Shown: positions 1 through 5,501 of the stretch, in pieces | How positions within the stretch are numbered: position 1 is the stretch's first letter | Layout of the letters: the number at the start of each line of letters is the position of its first letter | NCBI GenBank assembly: GCA_002746275.1 | Contig: NVWR01000005.1 | Coordinates: forward strand, 136,640 to 142,935 | Reading direction: 5' to 3' | DNA: 6,296 nt | Source of the DNA: Rhodobiaceae bacterium | GTDB taxonomy: Bacteria; Pseudomonadota; Alphaproteobacteria; Parvibaculales; Parvibaculaceae | Made by a program: the position numbers and the translations under genes | The notes under the pieces: generated by a model | What the model was told of the DNA's origin: nothing | What the model saw: the letters and a program-made list of their open reading frames with translations, nothing else | Databases searched by the model: none

Positions 1-346
1 CTTCCCTATCCGAAATCGGATCTAACCGGGGTCCCACGCCTTCTTCAAACCAGACGTTCTGGCCCAGGGCATGGGGGATCACCAAAATATCTGAAAACAT
101 AATCGCTGCATCAAACCCATACCGCCTGATGGGTTGCAGCGTTACTTCAACCGCAAGCTCTGGCGAATAGCAAAGATCTAAAAACCCGCCCGCTTTCTTT
201 CTCGTCTCCCGATACTCTGGCAAATACCGACCTGCCTGACGCATCAACCAGATCGGCGGTGTCGCGAGTTTCTCGCCCGCCAGTGCCCGCAAAAAAGGTT
301 TGGAAGACCGTTTGGAGATGTCGAGACGGGATGCTGAATCAGACAT
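1..346 (-). CDS. hemE: Uroporphyrinogen decarboxylase, N-terminal part (runs off left edge)
   Basis: HemE removes the four acetate carboxyl groups of uroporphyrinogen III to give coproporphyrinogen III, a cytoplasmic step of haem and tetrapyrrole synthesis. The first 115 residues are visible. They include the N-terminal family signature [16 protein letters not shown] (residues 31-46), whose two arginines (R36, R40) line the substrate pocket, and [18 protein letters not shown] (78-95), which carries the catalytic aspartate D86. The start is the ATG whose complement ends at 346. It leaves about 30 residues before the signature, close to the usual length; the Shine-Dalgarno match ahead of it is weak. 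The family is about 340 residues long, so roughly two thirds lies beyond the left edge. The gene points away from the non-coding gap 347-1019, as hemE does beside the Caulobacter origin. Family assignment is very secure. Confidence 0.96.
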   Translation of the reverse strand, partial: MSDSASRLDISKRSSKPFLRALAGEKLATPPIWLMRQAGRYLPEYRETRKKAGGFLDLCYSPELAVEVTLQPIRRYGFDAAIMFSDILVIPHALGQNVWFEEGVGPRLDPISDRE

Positions 347-403
347 GGAAATAAGGGATCATTCTGTTGCTGGAAGGATGGGAAGTGAGCAAAACAAAAC
401 AGG

Positions 404-424
404 CCAAGACACACCAAGACACAC
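404..424 (+). repeat. Tandem 10-bp repeat (CCAAGACACA x2)
   Basis: CCAAGACACA is repeated head to tail at 404-413 and 414-423, with the next base also matching. The period equals one helical turn. It is followed by CACTTAT at 422-428 and again at 442-448, exactly 20 bp apart. This lies in the hemE leader at the left side of the putative origin. Its role is unknown; a protein array on one face of the helix is possible. Confidence 0.45.
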
Positions 425-470
425 TTATCCCGCTTTCTTCCCACTTATATAGAATCTTTAAAAAGGATGT

Positions 471-496
471 AGTGGATAGTGGATGCCTGTGGAAAT
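471..496 (-). promoter_or_regulatory. Cluster of degenerate DnaA-like 9-mers with a tandem AGTGGAT repeat
   Basis: The 7-mer AGTGGAT occurs twice head to tail at 471-477 and 478-484, followed by TGTGGAAAT at 488-496. AGTGGATAG (471-479) and TGTGGAAAT each match the reverse-complement DnaA box TGTGGATAA at 7 of 9 positions. All three read in the same orientation, next to the A+T-rich stretch 443-468. They could be weak DnaA sites used for open-complex formation, which is inference; individually such matches are expected by chance. Confidence 0.35.
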
Positions 497-581
497 CGGG
501 GATTAAAACTTACCCCCAATCTCCTCCCGTTTACGCTCTCCATTAGACAAAACACGCCTCATCTCAGATTTGTGAATTGTC

Positions 582-590
582 TGATACACA
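582..590 (+). promoter_or_regulatory. DnaA-box-like site TGATACACA
   Basis: TGATACACA differs at one position from the relaxed consensus TTATNCACA and closely resembles the TGATCCACA moderate-affinity G-boxes described for the Caulobacter origin. A second, weaker reverse-strand match (TGTGAATTG) lies at 571-579, so the two sites face each other across about 2 bp. This is the best candidate for an alphaproteobacterial G-type box in the window. Confidence 0.5.
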
Positions 591-640
591 GAATAAAACC
601 TCACATGGAGTCCAGAGGCTTAGCCTGTGTGGAACCTTGC

Positions 641-649
641 TGTGGACAA
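641..649 (-). promoter_or_regulatory. DnaA-box-like site (TTGTCCACA on the minus strand)
   Basis: The plus strand reads TGTGGACAA, an 8/9 match to TGTGGATAA. The identical 9-mer occurs in opposite orientation at 815-823, giving a pair of inverted identical boxes about 170 bp apart within the non-coding gap. This repetition raises the chance that both are real DnaA sites. Confidence 0.55.
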
Positions 650-658
650 AACAGGTGG

Positions 659-667
659 TGGGGATAA
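659..667 (-). promoter_or_regulatory. DnaA-box-like site (TTATCCCCA on the minus strand)
   Basis: The plus strand reads TGGGGATAA, an 8/9 match to TGTGGATAA with a single change at position 3. It has the same orientation as the site at 641-649 and starts 18 bp after it. Confidence 0.5.
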
Positions 668-690
668 CTCGGCTGGCCCTACGTCGGTCA

Positions 691-712
691 GACTTTTCCC
701 CGTTTTCCTCAG
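691..712 (+). repeat. Origin direct repeat, copy 1 (22 bp)
   Basis: This block begins GACTTTTCCCCGTTTTCC and ends TCAG. It matches the copy at 803-824 at 20 of 22 positions, differing at 705 and 709. Each copy contains two abutting 9-mers, TTTTCCCCG (694-702 here) and a DnaA-box-like 9-mer (TTTTCCTCA, 703-711, 7/9 here). The two copies are 112 bp apart. The duplication suggests a functional unit of the origin, probably a double DnaA site; that role is inference. Confidence 0.6.
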
Positions 713-742
713 ACCCTGGAATGCCTTCTACTAAGGGGGAAC

Positions 743-755
743 TGAATCGTTGATT
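743..755 (-). promoter_or_regulatory. Possible IHF binding site
   Basis: On the minus strand the sequence fits the IHF consensus WATCAANNNNTTR with one mismatch (plus strand TGAATCGTTGATT). It is followed by the A-rich run at 754-764 and lies between the two 22-bp direct repeats, where a DNA bend would bring them together. Known origins of E. coli and Caulobacter contain an IHF site. The match is short and weak alone. Confidence 0.3.
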
Positions 756-802
756 AAAAAAGAAACACGGGTATGACCAAGTAGGGCCTTGATAAAACAG
801 GG

Positions 803-824
803 GACTTTTCCCCGTTGTCCACAG
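803..824 (+). repeat. Origin direct repeat, copy 2 (22 bp)
   Basis: This is the second copy of the block at 691-712, beginning GACTTTTCCCCGTTGTCC. Here the terminal 9-mer is TTGTCCACA, an 8/9 DnaA-box match, so copy 2 looks like the stronger version and copy 1 a diverged one. TTTTCCCCG occupies 806-814. Confidence 0.6.
815..823 (+). promoter_or_regulatory. DnaA-box-like site TTGTCCACA
   Basis: This is an 8/9 match to TTATCCACA and forms the end of the second copy of the duplicated block described at 803-824. A further 9-mer with an ATCCACA core follows exactly 10 bp downstream on the same face of the helix, a spacing that favours cooperative DnaA binding. Confidence 0.55.
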
Positions 825-833
825 CAATCCACA
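825..833 (+). promoter_or_regulatory. DnaA-box-like site CAATCCACA
   Basis: This is a 7/9 match to TTATCCACA that keeps the whole ATCCACA core. It lies one helical turn (10 bp) after TTGTCCACA in the same orientation. The pair marks the right-hand end of the dense part of the putative origin. Confidence 0.42.
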
Positions 834-895
834 GCCTGCTCAATCTCTTCTTATGACATTGCGACCCGCTCACCTGTCTTGTCAGACCCGGCTTT

Positions 896-924
896 TGGCC
901 AGTAGGAAAGACTGGTACTGGCCA
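896..924. repeat. Perfect 9-bp inverted repeat (hairpin) upstream of the PPDK-regulator gene
   Basis: TGGCCAGTA (896-904) and its exact complement TACTGGCCA (916-924) flank an 11-base spacer. A 10-bp perfect palindrome, ACTGGCCAGT, overlaps the right arm at 917-926. There is no T-run on either strand after the stem, so a normal intrinsic terminator is unlikely. It could be an operator for a dimeric regulator, an RNA structure in the long 5' leader, or a boundary element of the origin. Confidence 0.5.
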
Positions 925-1019
925 GTCCACCCCGCTAGTTTTCGGTGCTGTTGGCTCACTGATTTGATGCCGCCTGTTCTGTTGCTTTCCACTTTGCCGA
1001 CCACTGGATCATTTTGCCC

Positions 1020-1832
1020 ATGACAAGCCGCCGTCTTTTCCATCTCCATCTTGTCTCCGATGCGACGGGAGAAACGCTGAACGCTGTCGCCCGGGCGGCC
1101 TGCGCGCAGTACGAAGATGTGAGCGCGGTCGAACATATCTATGCTCTGGTGCGCGGGCCCAAACAGCTTGATCGAGCCCTCATTGAAATTGAGCGCGAGC
1201 CGGGCCTGGTCATGTTCACGATGGTCAATGACAAGCTGCGAGATCAGCTCATCGCGCGTTGCACAGAACTCGAGGTACCTTGCATCTCAGTACTGGATCC
1301 CATCATCAATGCGTTGGGCACCTACCTTGGCCGGGAGATTTCTCACAAGCCCGGTGTGCAGCACGAGATGAACGCAGAATATTTCGAGCGCATCGCCGCC
1401 CTGAATTTCACAATGGCTCATGATGATGGCCAAAGCGCGGGCGATCTCGATGATGCAGACGTTATTCTCGTCGGCGTTAGCCGGACTTCAAAAACACCCA
1501 CCTGTATTTACCTCGCCAACCGAGGCATCAAAGCCGCCAATGTACCACTAGTGCCGGGCGTGCCTCTGCCGCCTGATTTGTTGACGGCAAAAAAACCTCT
1601 TATTGTGGGGCTGGTTGCAAGTCCGGACCGGCTGGCTCAGATCCGTAAGAACAGATTATTGTCGTTGAACGAAAATTCGGAAACCGACTATGTGGACAAG
1701 GTTCGCATCACAACAGAACTAGCTGATGCGCGCCGCCTGTGTCACAAGCACGGCTGGCAGGTTATTGATGTGACACGCCGGTCCATCGAAGAAACATCAG
1801 CCGCCATTCTAAATCTCTACAATCGTAAATAG
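1020..1832 (+). CDS. Pyruvate, phosphate dikinase regulatory protein (DUF299; bifunctional Ser/Thr kinase and phosphotransferase)
   Basis: Proteins of this family inactivate pyruvate, phosphate dikinase (or PEP synthase) by ADP-dependent phosphorylation of an active-site threonine, and reactivate it by phosphate-dependent dephosphorylation that releases pyrophosphate. They thereby control the pyruvate/PEP switch in the cytoplasm. The 270-residue product has the expected length and carries the N-terminal SDATGET motif (about 13-19), the P-loop-like GVSRTSKT (about 152-159) and the C-terminal DVTRRSIEETSAAIL. ATG at 1020 is preferred; an in-frame TTG at 1014 would add two residues, and the only Shine-Dalgarno hint (GGA at 1006-1008) fits either. 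Which enzyme it regulates cannot be read here; PPDK is the usual alphaproteobacterial target. It is the first gene to the right of the putative origin, as in Caulobacter. Confidence 0.93.
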   Translation: MTSRRLFHLHLVSDATGETLNAVARAACAQYEDVSAVEHIYALVRGPKQLDRALIEIEREPGLVMFTMVNDKLRDQLIARCTELEVPCISVLDPIINALGTYLGREISHKPGVQHEMNAEYFERIAALNFTMAHDDGQSAGDLDDADVILVGVSRTSKTPTCIYLANRGIKAANVPLVPGVPLPPDLLTAKKPLIVGLVASPDRLAQIRKNRLLSLNENSETDYVDKVRITTELADARRLCHKHGWQVIDVTRRSIEETSAAILNLYNRK

Positions 1833-1834
1833 CG

Positions 1835-1855
1835 GGCGCAAATAACGGGTGCGCC
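1835..1855. repeat. Small inverted repeat in the PPDK-regulator / maf gap
   Basis: GGCGCA (1835-1840) and TGCGCC (1850-1855) are perfect complements around a 9-base loop, 2 bases after the upstream stop codon. No T-run follows, so it is at most an attenuating or mRNA-stabilising hairpin. The gap to maf is only 48 bp, so read-through is likely. Confidence 0.3.
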
Positions 1856-1880
1856 AAGCCAACACCCCAACAGGTTACAG

Positions 1881-2477
1881 ATGTCAGACACACCCACACT
1901 CATCCTTGCCTCCCGAAGTGGCGTCCGTGCCATGCTGCTGGAAAACGCCGGTGTGCATTTTCGCGTGGAAGTGTCTCCCATAGATGAAGATGAAGCCAAA
2001 CAGGGGTTTGAGGGGGATGGAGACGCGCTTGCGACACATCTGGCACAGCTAAAGTCAGAAAGCGTCAGCGCAGAAGCCGGAAAGCAATTTGTCATTGGCG
2101 CGGATCAAGTTCTCACCTGTGAAGGCAGACTGTATGACAAACCCCGGCATCTCAAAGAAGCCCGCGCGAACCTTTGTTCCTTCCGAGGTTGCACCCATAC
2201 ATTGCACAGCGCGGTAACAGTGGCCCGCGGGGGCAAGATGGAATGGTCGCACGTTGCCCAAGCACATCTCACCATGCGGGATTTCTCCGATGAATTTGTT
2301 GACCACTATCTGCGCCGCGTTGGTGAGAAAGTGCTCAAAAGTGTTGGCTGCTATCAGCTCGAAGGACCGGGTGTGCAATTGTTTGAGCGCATCGAGGGCG
2401 ACTATTTCACCATACTGGGCCTACCTTTGACGCCATTGTTTGAATATCTGCGCAAACAAGGTGCGCTGGAAACATGA
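1881..2477 (+). CDS. maf: Maf-family nucleotide pyrophosphatase
   Basis: Maf proteins hydrolyse non-canonical or modified nucleoside triphosphates to monophosphate and pyrophosphate, preventing their incorporation into RNA or DNA. The 198-residue product shows the N-terminal [14 protein letters not shown] (7-20), the catalytic-region motif VIGADQVL, and the C-terminal [28 protein letters not shown], all family hallmarks. The GADQ form, not GADT, is nearer the YceF-type subgroup (m7GTP-preferring) than the YhdE dTTP/UTP type; that substrate call is inference. The start has only a modest CAGG six bases ahead. The gene ends in ATGA, its stop overlapping the aroE start by 4 bp, which implies translational coupling. 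Confidence 0.93.
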   Translation: MSDTPTLILASRSGVRAMLLENAGVHFRVEVSPIDEDEAKQGFEGDGDALATHLAQLKSESVSAEAGKQFVIGADQVLTCEGRLYDKPRHLKEARANLCSFRGCTHTLHSAVTVARGGKMEWSHVAQAHLTMRDFSDEFVDHYLRRVGEKVLKSVGCYQLEGPGVQLFERIEGDYFTILGLPLTPLFEYLRKQGALET

Positions 2478-3319
2478 CCGATCCCACCCGACATGTCTGG
2501 GTTTTGGGGTGGCCCGTCGAGCATTCCCGCTCGCCCTTGATCCACAATCACTGGATCAAGACGCTGGGGCTCAAACAGGCCGTCTACGAAAAACATGGCG
2601 TCCCTCCTGAAGTACTTGAGGCAACCCTTGCCTCGTTCAAAGCAGAAGGAGTGATCGGCGCAAACGTAACCGTGCCCCACAAGCAAGCCGTCTATGCATT
2701 GTTGGCCCATCATGATGCGGCCGCCACACGACTGAAGGCCGTGAACACTATTGTGGACTGTGGATCTCATCTGGAAGGCCGCAACACAGATGGCTATGGC
2801 TTCATGGCAAATTTGAAATCGGCTGAACCTGATCTAGATTTTTCAGCCGGTCCCGCGATGGTGTTGGGGGCAGGTGGTGCCGCGCGCGCGATCCTGGCCG
2901 CTCTGTCCGATGCGGGTGTGCCTGAAATTAGCCTGGTCAACCGAACCCTCTCCAAAGCGCAAGACTTGCTCAAAGAACTCAACATCACGGGGCATGCGCT
3001 TTCATGGGAGCAGGCTGACGCCGCGTTGGAAGGTGTAGCTCTTCTCATCAACACGTCTTCCCTGGGCATGAAAAACATGGAGCCGCTGACGCTCAACCTT
3101 GACCGTCTGCCAACCACCGCTCTGGTGGCGGACATTGTCTATGCACCGCTGGAAACTAATTTGTTGGCGAGGGCCCGTGCCCGGGGCAACCGAACCGTTG
3201 ATGGGCTCGGGATGTTGTTGCATCAGGCCGTGCCCGGTTTTGAAGCATGGTTTGGTGTACGCCCGGAAGTGACGCCGGAATTGCGCGCGCTGATTTTAGA
3301 AGATTTGGGAGAGACCTGA
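2474..3319 (+). CDS. aroE: Shikimate dehydrogenase (NADP+)
   Basis: AroE reduces 3-dehydroshikimate to shikimate with NADPH in the pathway to aromatic amino acids. The 281-residue protein has the family length. Visible motifs are [14 protein letters not shown] (12-25, shikimate binding), GANVTVPHK (62-70, with catalytic K70), N91, NTDG (104-107, with catalytic D106), the Rossmann loop GAGGAAR (132-138), NRT (156-158, the NADP phosphate contact), NTSSLGM (193-199) and [10 protein letters not shown] (243-252). All key residues are present. The start codon lies inside the maf stop (ATGA); TGGAA a few bases upstream is a weak ribosome site, so it is probably coupled to maf. The coaE ribosome site is embedded in the end of this gene. 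Confidence 0.97.
   Translation: MTDPTRHVWVLGWPVEHSRSPLIHNHWIKTLGLKQAVYEKHGVPPEVLEATLASFKAEGVIGANVTVPHKQAVYALLAHHDAAATRLKAVNTIVDCGSHLEGRNTDGYGFMANLKSAEPDLDFSAGPAMVLGAGGAARAILAALSDAGVPEISLVNRTLSKAQDLLKELNITGHALSWEQADAALEGVALLINTSSLGMKNMEPLTLNLDRLPTTALVADIVYAPLETNLLARARARGNRTVDGLGMLLHQAVPGFEAWFGVRPEVTPELRALILEDLGET
3307..3313 (+). promoter_or_regulatory. Ribosome binding site of coaE
   Basis: GGGAGAG lies 7 bases before the coaE ATG and inside the last codons of aroE. It is one of the stronger Shine-Dalgarno matches in the window and fixes the coaE start, which is only 1 base after the aroE stop. Confidence 0.7.
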
Positions 3320-3320
3320 G

Positions 3321-3941
3321 ATGCTTTTGATCGGGCTTACCGGTTCCATCGGGATGGGAAAATCGGAAACCGCCAAAATGTTTGGCGCCCTTGGCGTGCC
3401 GGTCTATGACGCAGATGCGCAGGTTCACAAGCTGTATGAAAAAGGCGGCGCTGCCGTTGTGCCTCTCGACGAAGCTTTTCCAGGCGTTGTCCAAAACGGA
3501 GCCGTCGATCGTGCTCTGCTGTCAAAACAAGTGATCGGTAAACCAGACGCGCTCAAAAACCTGGAAACCATTGTTCATCCTCTCGTCGGCCAGGCCAATC
3601 GCACTTTTCTTGCAGATGCAATGAAAGCGGGGGCGGAAATGGTTTTGCTCGACATTCCCCTGTTGTTTGAAACAGGGGGCCGGGAACGGGTTGATGTCAT
3701 TGTTGTTGTCAGTGCGCCTTATGAGCTGCAGCGCGAGCGCGTCCTGGCGCGGCCTGATATGACGGAAGAAAAGTTTGCAGCCATTTTTGCAAAACAGGTA
3801 AGCGATGCCGACAAACGCGCGGGCGCTGACTATATTGTGGAAAGCGATAAGGGGCTTGAGCACGCAGTAGCTCAGGTAAAAGCGATTGTTGAGGGTCTGA
3901 AGGGGCGCGAAGGCACAGTGCTGAAAAAACTACTGGGGTAG
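3321..3941 (+). CDS. coaE: Dephospho-CoA kinase
   Basis: CoaE phosphorylates the ribose 3'-hydroxyl of dephospho-CoA with ATP, the last step of coenzyme A synthesis. The 206-residue product begins with the Walker A loop GSIGMGKS (8-15), then [10 protein letters not shown] (30-39, with the conserved DAD that binds substrate), DIPLLFETG (111-119), a lid-like segment [16 protein letters not shown] and [15 protein letters not shown] (159-173), the standard C-terminal signature. Length and motifs are typical. It starts 1 base after aroE and is probably cotranscribed with maf and aroE. A repeat element starts 2 bases after its stop codon. Confidence 0.96.
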   Translation: MLLIGLTGSIGMGKSETAKMFGALGVPVYDADAQVHKLYEKGGAAVVPLDEAFPGVVQNGAVDRALLSKQVIGKPDALKNLETIVHPLVGQANRTFLADAMKAGAEMVLLDIPLLFETGGRERVDVIVVVSAPYELQRERVLARPDMTEEKFAAIFAKQVSDADKRAGADYIVESDKGLEHAVAQVKAIVEGLKGREGTVLKKLLG

Positions 3942-3942
3942 A

Positions 3943-3993
3943 GCACCAAGCATTTTACGCGTGGGTGTTAAGCGGTGTTGTGTTCGGGAATGG
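3943..3993 (+). repeat. 51-bp repeat unit, copy 1 (degenerate)
   Basis: This unit begins GCACCAAGCATTT and contains GTGTTAAGCGGT (3965-3976). Both blocks recur exactly 51 bp later. Here the palindrome has decayed: the left arm reads GCATTTTACGC and the right arm GTTCGGGAATGG, so only short complementary parts remain. It lies in the coaE-dnaQ gap immediately after the coaE stop codon. Confidence 0.65.
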
Positions 3994-4044
3994 GCACCAA
4001 GCATTTCCAGTAAAAGTGTTAAGCGGTTTTACGTCCGGAAATGC
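3994..4044 (+). repeat. 51-bp repeat unit, copy 2, with intact imperfect hairpin
   Basis: This is the second unit of the tandem pair. Bases 4001-4044 form a stem: GCATTTCC (4001-4008) pairs with GGAAATGC (4037-4044), and TAAAA (4011-4015) with TTTTA (4027-4031), separated by an asymmetric bulge (AG against CGTCC) and an 11-base loop GTGTTAAGCGG. From memory, intergenic palindromes with an AAAAGTGTGAAGCGGTTTT-like centre and a CGTCCGGAA right arm are abundant in Rhizobiales genomes, and this looks like a member. A further GCAC at 4045 keeps the 51-bp period. It lies in the dnaQ leader and could act as an RNA structure. Confidence 0.7.
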
Positions 4045-4064
4045 GCACTAATGTAAGCGAATAC

Positions 4065-4070
4065 GAGGGG
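4065..4070 (+). promoter_or_regulatory. Ribosome binding site of dnaQ
   Basis: GAGGGG lies 5 bases before ATG 4076 and separates the real start from the out-of-frame ATG at 4071. It begins 20 bases after the end of the upstream hairpin, so that structure need not block the ribosome. Confidence 0.65.
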
Positions 4071-4075
4071 ATGAG

Positions 4076-4765
4076 ATGCGCGAGATTGTACTTGATACCG
4101 AAACGACCGGCATCAGTCCGAACGAAGGACATCGCCTGTGCGAAATCGGATGTGTGGAGCTGGACAATCACATGCCCACCGGCCGCACCTTTCATGTCTA
4201 CGTCAATCCGGAACGCGATATGCCCGAAGGGGCCTTTCGGGTACACGGCTTGTCAGAAGAATTTCTGCGCGACAAACAAAAATTTGCAGAAATCGTAGAC
4301 GACTTTCTTGAGTTCATCACCGACACCCCGCTGATCATTCACAATGCCAGCTTTGATATGGGCTTCTTGAATGCAGAGCTAAAGCGAACAGGCAAAAAAA
4401 ATCTTCCGCTCTCTCAGGCAATCGACACACTGGCTATTGCGCGCCGCAAATTTCCCGGCGCCCAGAACAGTCTCGATGCGCTGTGCCGACGTTTCAATGT
4501 CGACAATTCAAATCGGGTAAAGCACGGCGCGCTGCTCGATAGTGAATTGCTGGCGGAAGTTTATCTGGAGCTGATCGGCGGCCGCGAACCAGGACTGGGT
4601 TTGGCGGCGGACGCTAGCGGTGCGGGCGGCAAGGGTCGGGCAGGACAAGTGCGTCGCGCACAACGTGACAAGCCGCTGTCTTCGTTATTGACGGAGGAAG
4701 AGCGTGACGCCCATGCCGCGTTCATCGCAACATTGGGCGACGACACACTCTGGGTAGATAACTGA
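4076..4765 (+). CDS. dnaQ: DNA polymerase III epsilon subunit (3'-5' proofreading exonuclease)
   Basis: DnaQ supplies the 3'-5' proofreading exonuclease of the replicative polymerase core, bound to the alpha subunit. The 229-residue protein is a DEDDh exonuclease: ExoI motif DTETTG with D7 and E9, ExoII HNASFD with D94, and Exo[19 protein letters not shown] with H150 and D155. All four acidic residues and the histidine are present. The exonuclease domain ends near residue 168. A Gly/Ala-rich linker (170-190) follows, then the C-terminal segment [22 protein letters not shown], the alpha-binding region. The start is set by GAGGGG at 4065-4070, 5 bases ahead; another ATG at 4071 is out of frame. 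The gene ends in a double stop, TGA TAA. It is preceded by the 51-bp repeat pair and is convergent with secB. Confidence 0.97.
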   Translation: MREIVLDTETTGISPNEGHRLCEIGCVELDNHMPTGRTFHVYVNPERDMPEGAFRVHGLSEEFLRDKQKFAEIVDDFLEFITDTPLIIHNASFDMGFLNAELKRTGKKNLPLSQAIDTLAIARRKFPGAQNSLDALCRRFNVDNSNRVKHGALLDSELLAEVYLELIGGREPGLGLAADASGAGGKGRAGQVRRAQRDKPLSSLLTEEERDAHAAFIATLGDDTLWVDN

Positions 4766-4882
4766 TAAGCTTCCACTGCCACAAAAAGCGCGACAGCAAT
4801 CAAGCCCCCGGCGGCATGCTCCGTCTGGCTGATGTGATCTCAATCACCATTCCATCTTGCTGCCGCGAAGGGGCGTCAGCAA

Positions 4883-5383
4883 TTAAGCGTCTGGGTGATC
4901 TTTGGCAGCGGATTCCTGCTGCGCTTGCACCTGTTGGCGGAACAGGTTTGCAAAATCGATCGGGTCGATCATCAGCGGTGGAAAGCCTCCGTCACGGGTC
5001 ACGTCGGCAATGATCCGGCGCGCAAACGGGAAAATCAGTCGCGGACATTCGATCAGCAGAACCGCCTGCATGCTTTCCTGAGGAATATTCATCACCTTGA
5101 ACACGCCGGCATATTCAAGCTCCGTGAGAAACAATTGCTTGCCGCCAGACTTGGCATCGACGTTTAGCTTTAGAACAACTTCATAATCGTTCTCGGCCAG
5201 AGGCTTCACACGCACGTCCACATTGACGCTGATCGTGGGCGCTTCTTCCTGGGGTGCCAGGCTTTGCGGCACATGCGGACTTTCGAAAGACAGGTCACGC
5301 ACATATTGCGTCATCACACGAAGCTGCGGCCCCGCCTGCCCGTCTGCATTGTTTGTTGTTGTCGCCTGATCTGTGTCGGCCAT
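4883..5383 (-). CDS. secB: Protein-export chaperone SecB
   Basis: SecB is a cytoplasmic tetrameric chaperone that holds precursor proteins unfolded and delivers them to SecA for Sec export. From the chosen ATG (5383) the product is 166 residues, typical for alphaproteobacteria. Hallmarks are QYVRDLSFESPHVPQSL (26-42), TELEYAGVF (87-95) and PRLIFPFARRIIADVTRDGGFPPLMIDPIDFANLF (114-148). The N-terminus is polar and Ala/Thr/Asp-rich and the C-terminus Gln/Ala-rich, probably disordered. In-frame ATGs also lie at 5395 and 5425. The start at 5383 is preferred because GGGAG (5389-5393) lies 5 bases upstream and MADTDQ is a usual SecB beginning; 5395 is a possible alternative. Strand is opposite to dnaQ, with 117 bp between the converging stops. 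Confidence 0.96.
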   Translation of the reverse strand: MADTDQATTTNNADGQAGPQLRVMTQYVRDLSFESPHVPQSLAPQEEAPTISVNVDVRVKPLAENDYEVVLKLNVDAKSGGKQLFLTELEYAGVFKVMNIPQESMQAVLLIECPRLIFPFARRIIADVTRDGGFPPLMIDPIDFANLFRQQVQAQQESAAKDHPDA

Positions 5384-5388
5384 GCCGT

Positions 5389-5393
5389 CTCCC
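5389..5393 (-). promoter_or_regulatory. Ribosome binding site of secB
   Basis: GGGAG on the minus strand is 5 bases before the ATG at 5383 and decides between the three possible in-frame starts (5383, 5395, 5425). Confidence 0.6.
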
Positions 5394-5501
5394 ATGCTTC
5401 CCGCCCGGACTGTTTTTGTGTCCATGACTTACTCAAAATGCGCTTCGTGGCTATCACGGATAAATCGGCGCCACAAGCAGGCGCTGCGCCGCTCCCTGGT
5501 C

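Larger units (their letters stand above)
347..1019. other. Putative chromosomal replication origin (oriC) between hemE and the PPDK-regulator gene
   Basis: This gap of about 670 bp holds no convincing gene: the open frames in it are short and have no recognisable motif. Seen directly: 9-mers close to the DnaA box TTATCCACA on both strands (8/9 or TGATNCACA-type at 582, 641, 659, 815; 7/9 at 471, 488, 571, 703, 825), a 22-bp block present twice (691-712 and 803-824), three copies of AAAACAGG, an A+T-rich stretch near 443-468 and another at 749-766, and an IHF-like match near 743. Known: in Caulobacter the origin lies in exactly this gap between hemE and the DUF299 gene. Inference: the core probably spans about 420-840, and 840-1019 is mainly the leader of the rightward gene. 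No CtrA site of the form TTAA-N7-TTAA was found, so Caulobacter-type CtrA repression is not supported. GANTC methylation sites occur at 452, 608 and 744, about the number expected by chance. Confidence 0.78.

Noticed and set aside
479..667. Open frame of 62 residues on the plus strand in the hemE/PPDK-regulator gap
   Set aside because: No recognisable motif, no convincing ribosome site, and it runs through the DnaA-box-like cluster; origin DNA is the better explanation.
675..788. Inverted 8-mers GGCCCTAC (675-682) and GTAGGGCC (781-788)
   Set aside because: 98 bases apart with no extension of the match; probably chance, though they flank part of the origin core.
564..1136. Minus-strand open frames (564-827 and 882-1136) in the same gap
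   Set aside because: No family features; one overlaps the start of the PPDK-regulator gene antisense, and both cross the repeats.
2752..2767. TGTGGACTG and TGTGGATCT, DnaA-box-like 9-mers inside aroE
   Set aside because: They lie in conserved coding sequence, are isolated and only 7/9; chance matches are expected.
4041..4298. Alternative plus-strand open frame overlapping dnaQ
   Set aside because: Shadow of dnaQ in another frame, starting within the repeat element; no motif.
4834..4847. GTGAT-CTCA-ATCAC hairpin between the convergent dnaQ and secB stops as a bidirectional terminator
   Set aside because: Five base pairs, A+T-rich, and no T-run on either strand.
4791..4887. Near-identical 13-mers GACAGCAATCAAG (4791) and GTCAGCAATTAAG (4875) flanking the dnaQ-secB gap
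   Set aside because: Only 11/13 identical, the second reaches into the secB coding end, and nothing between them looks like an inserted element.
5467..5490. GGCGC...GCGCC hairpin downstream of fxsA as a terminator
   Set aside because: Five-pair stem with a 14-base loop and no T-run after it on the minus strand.
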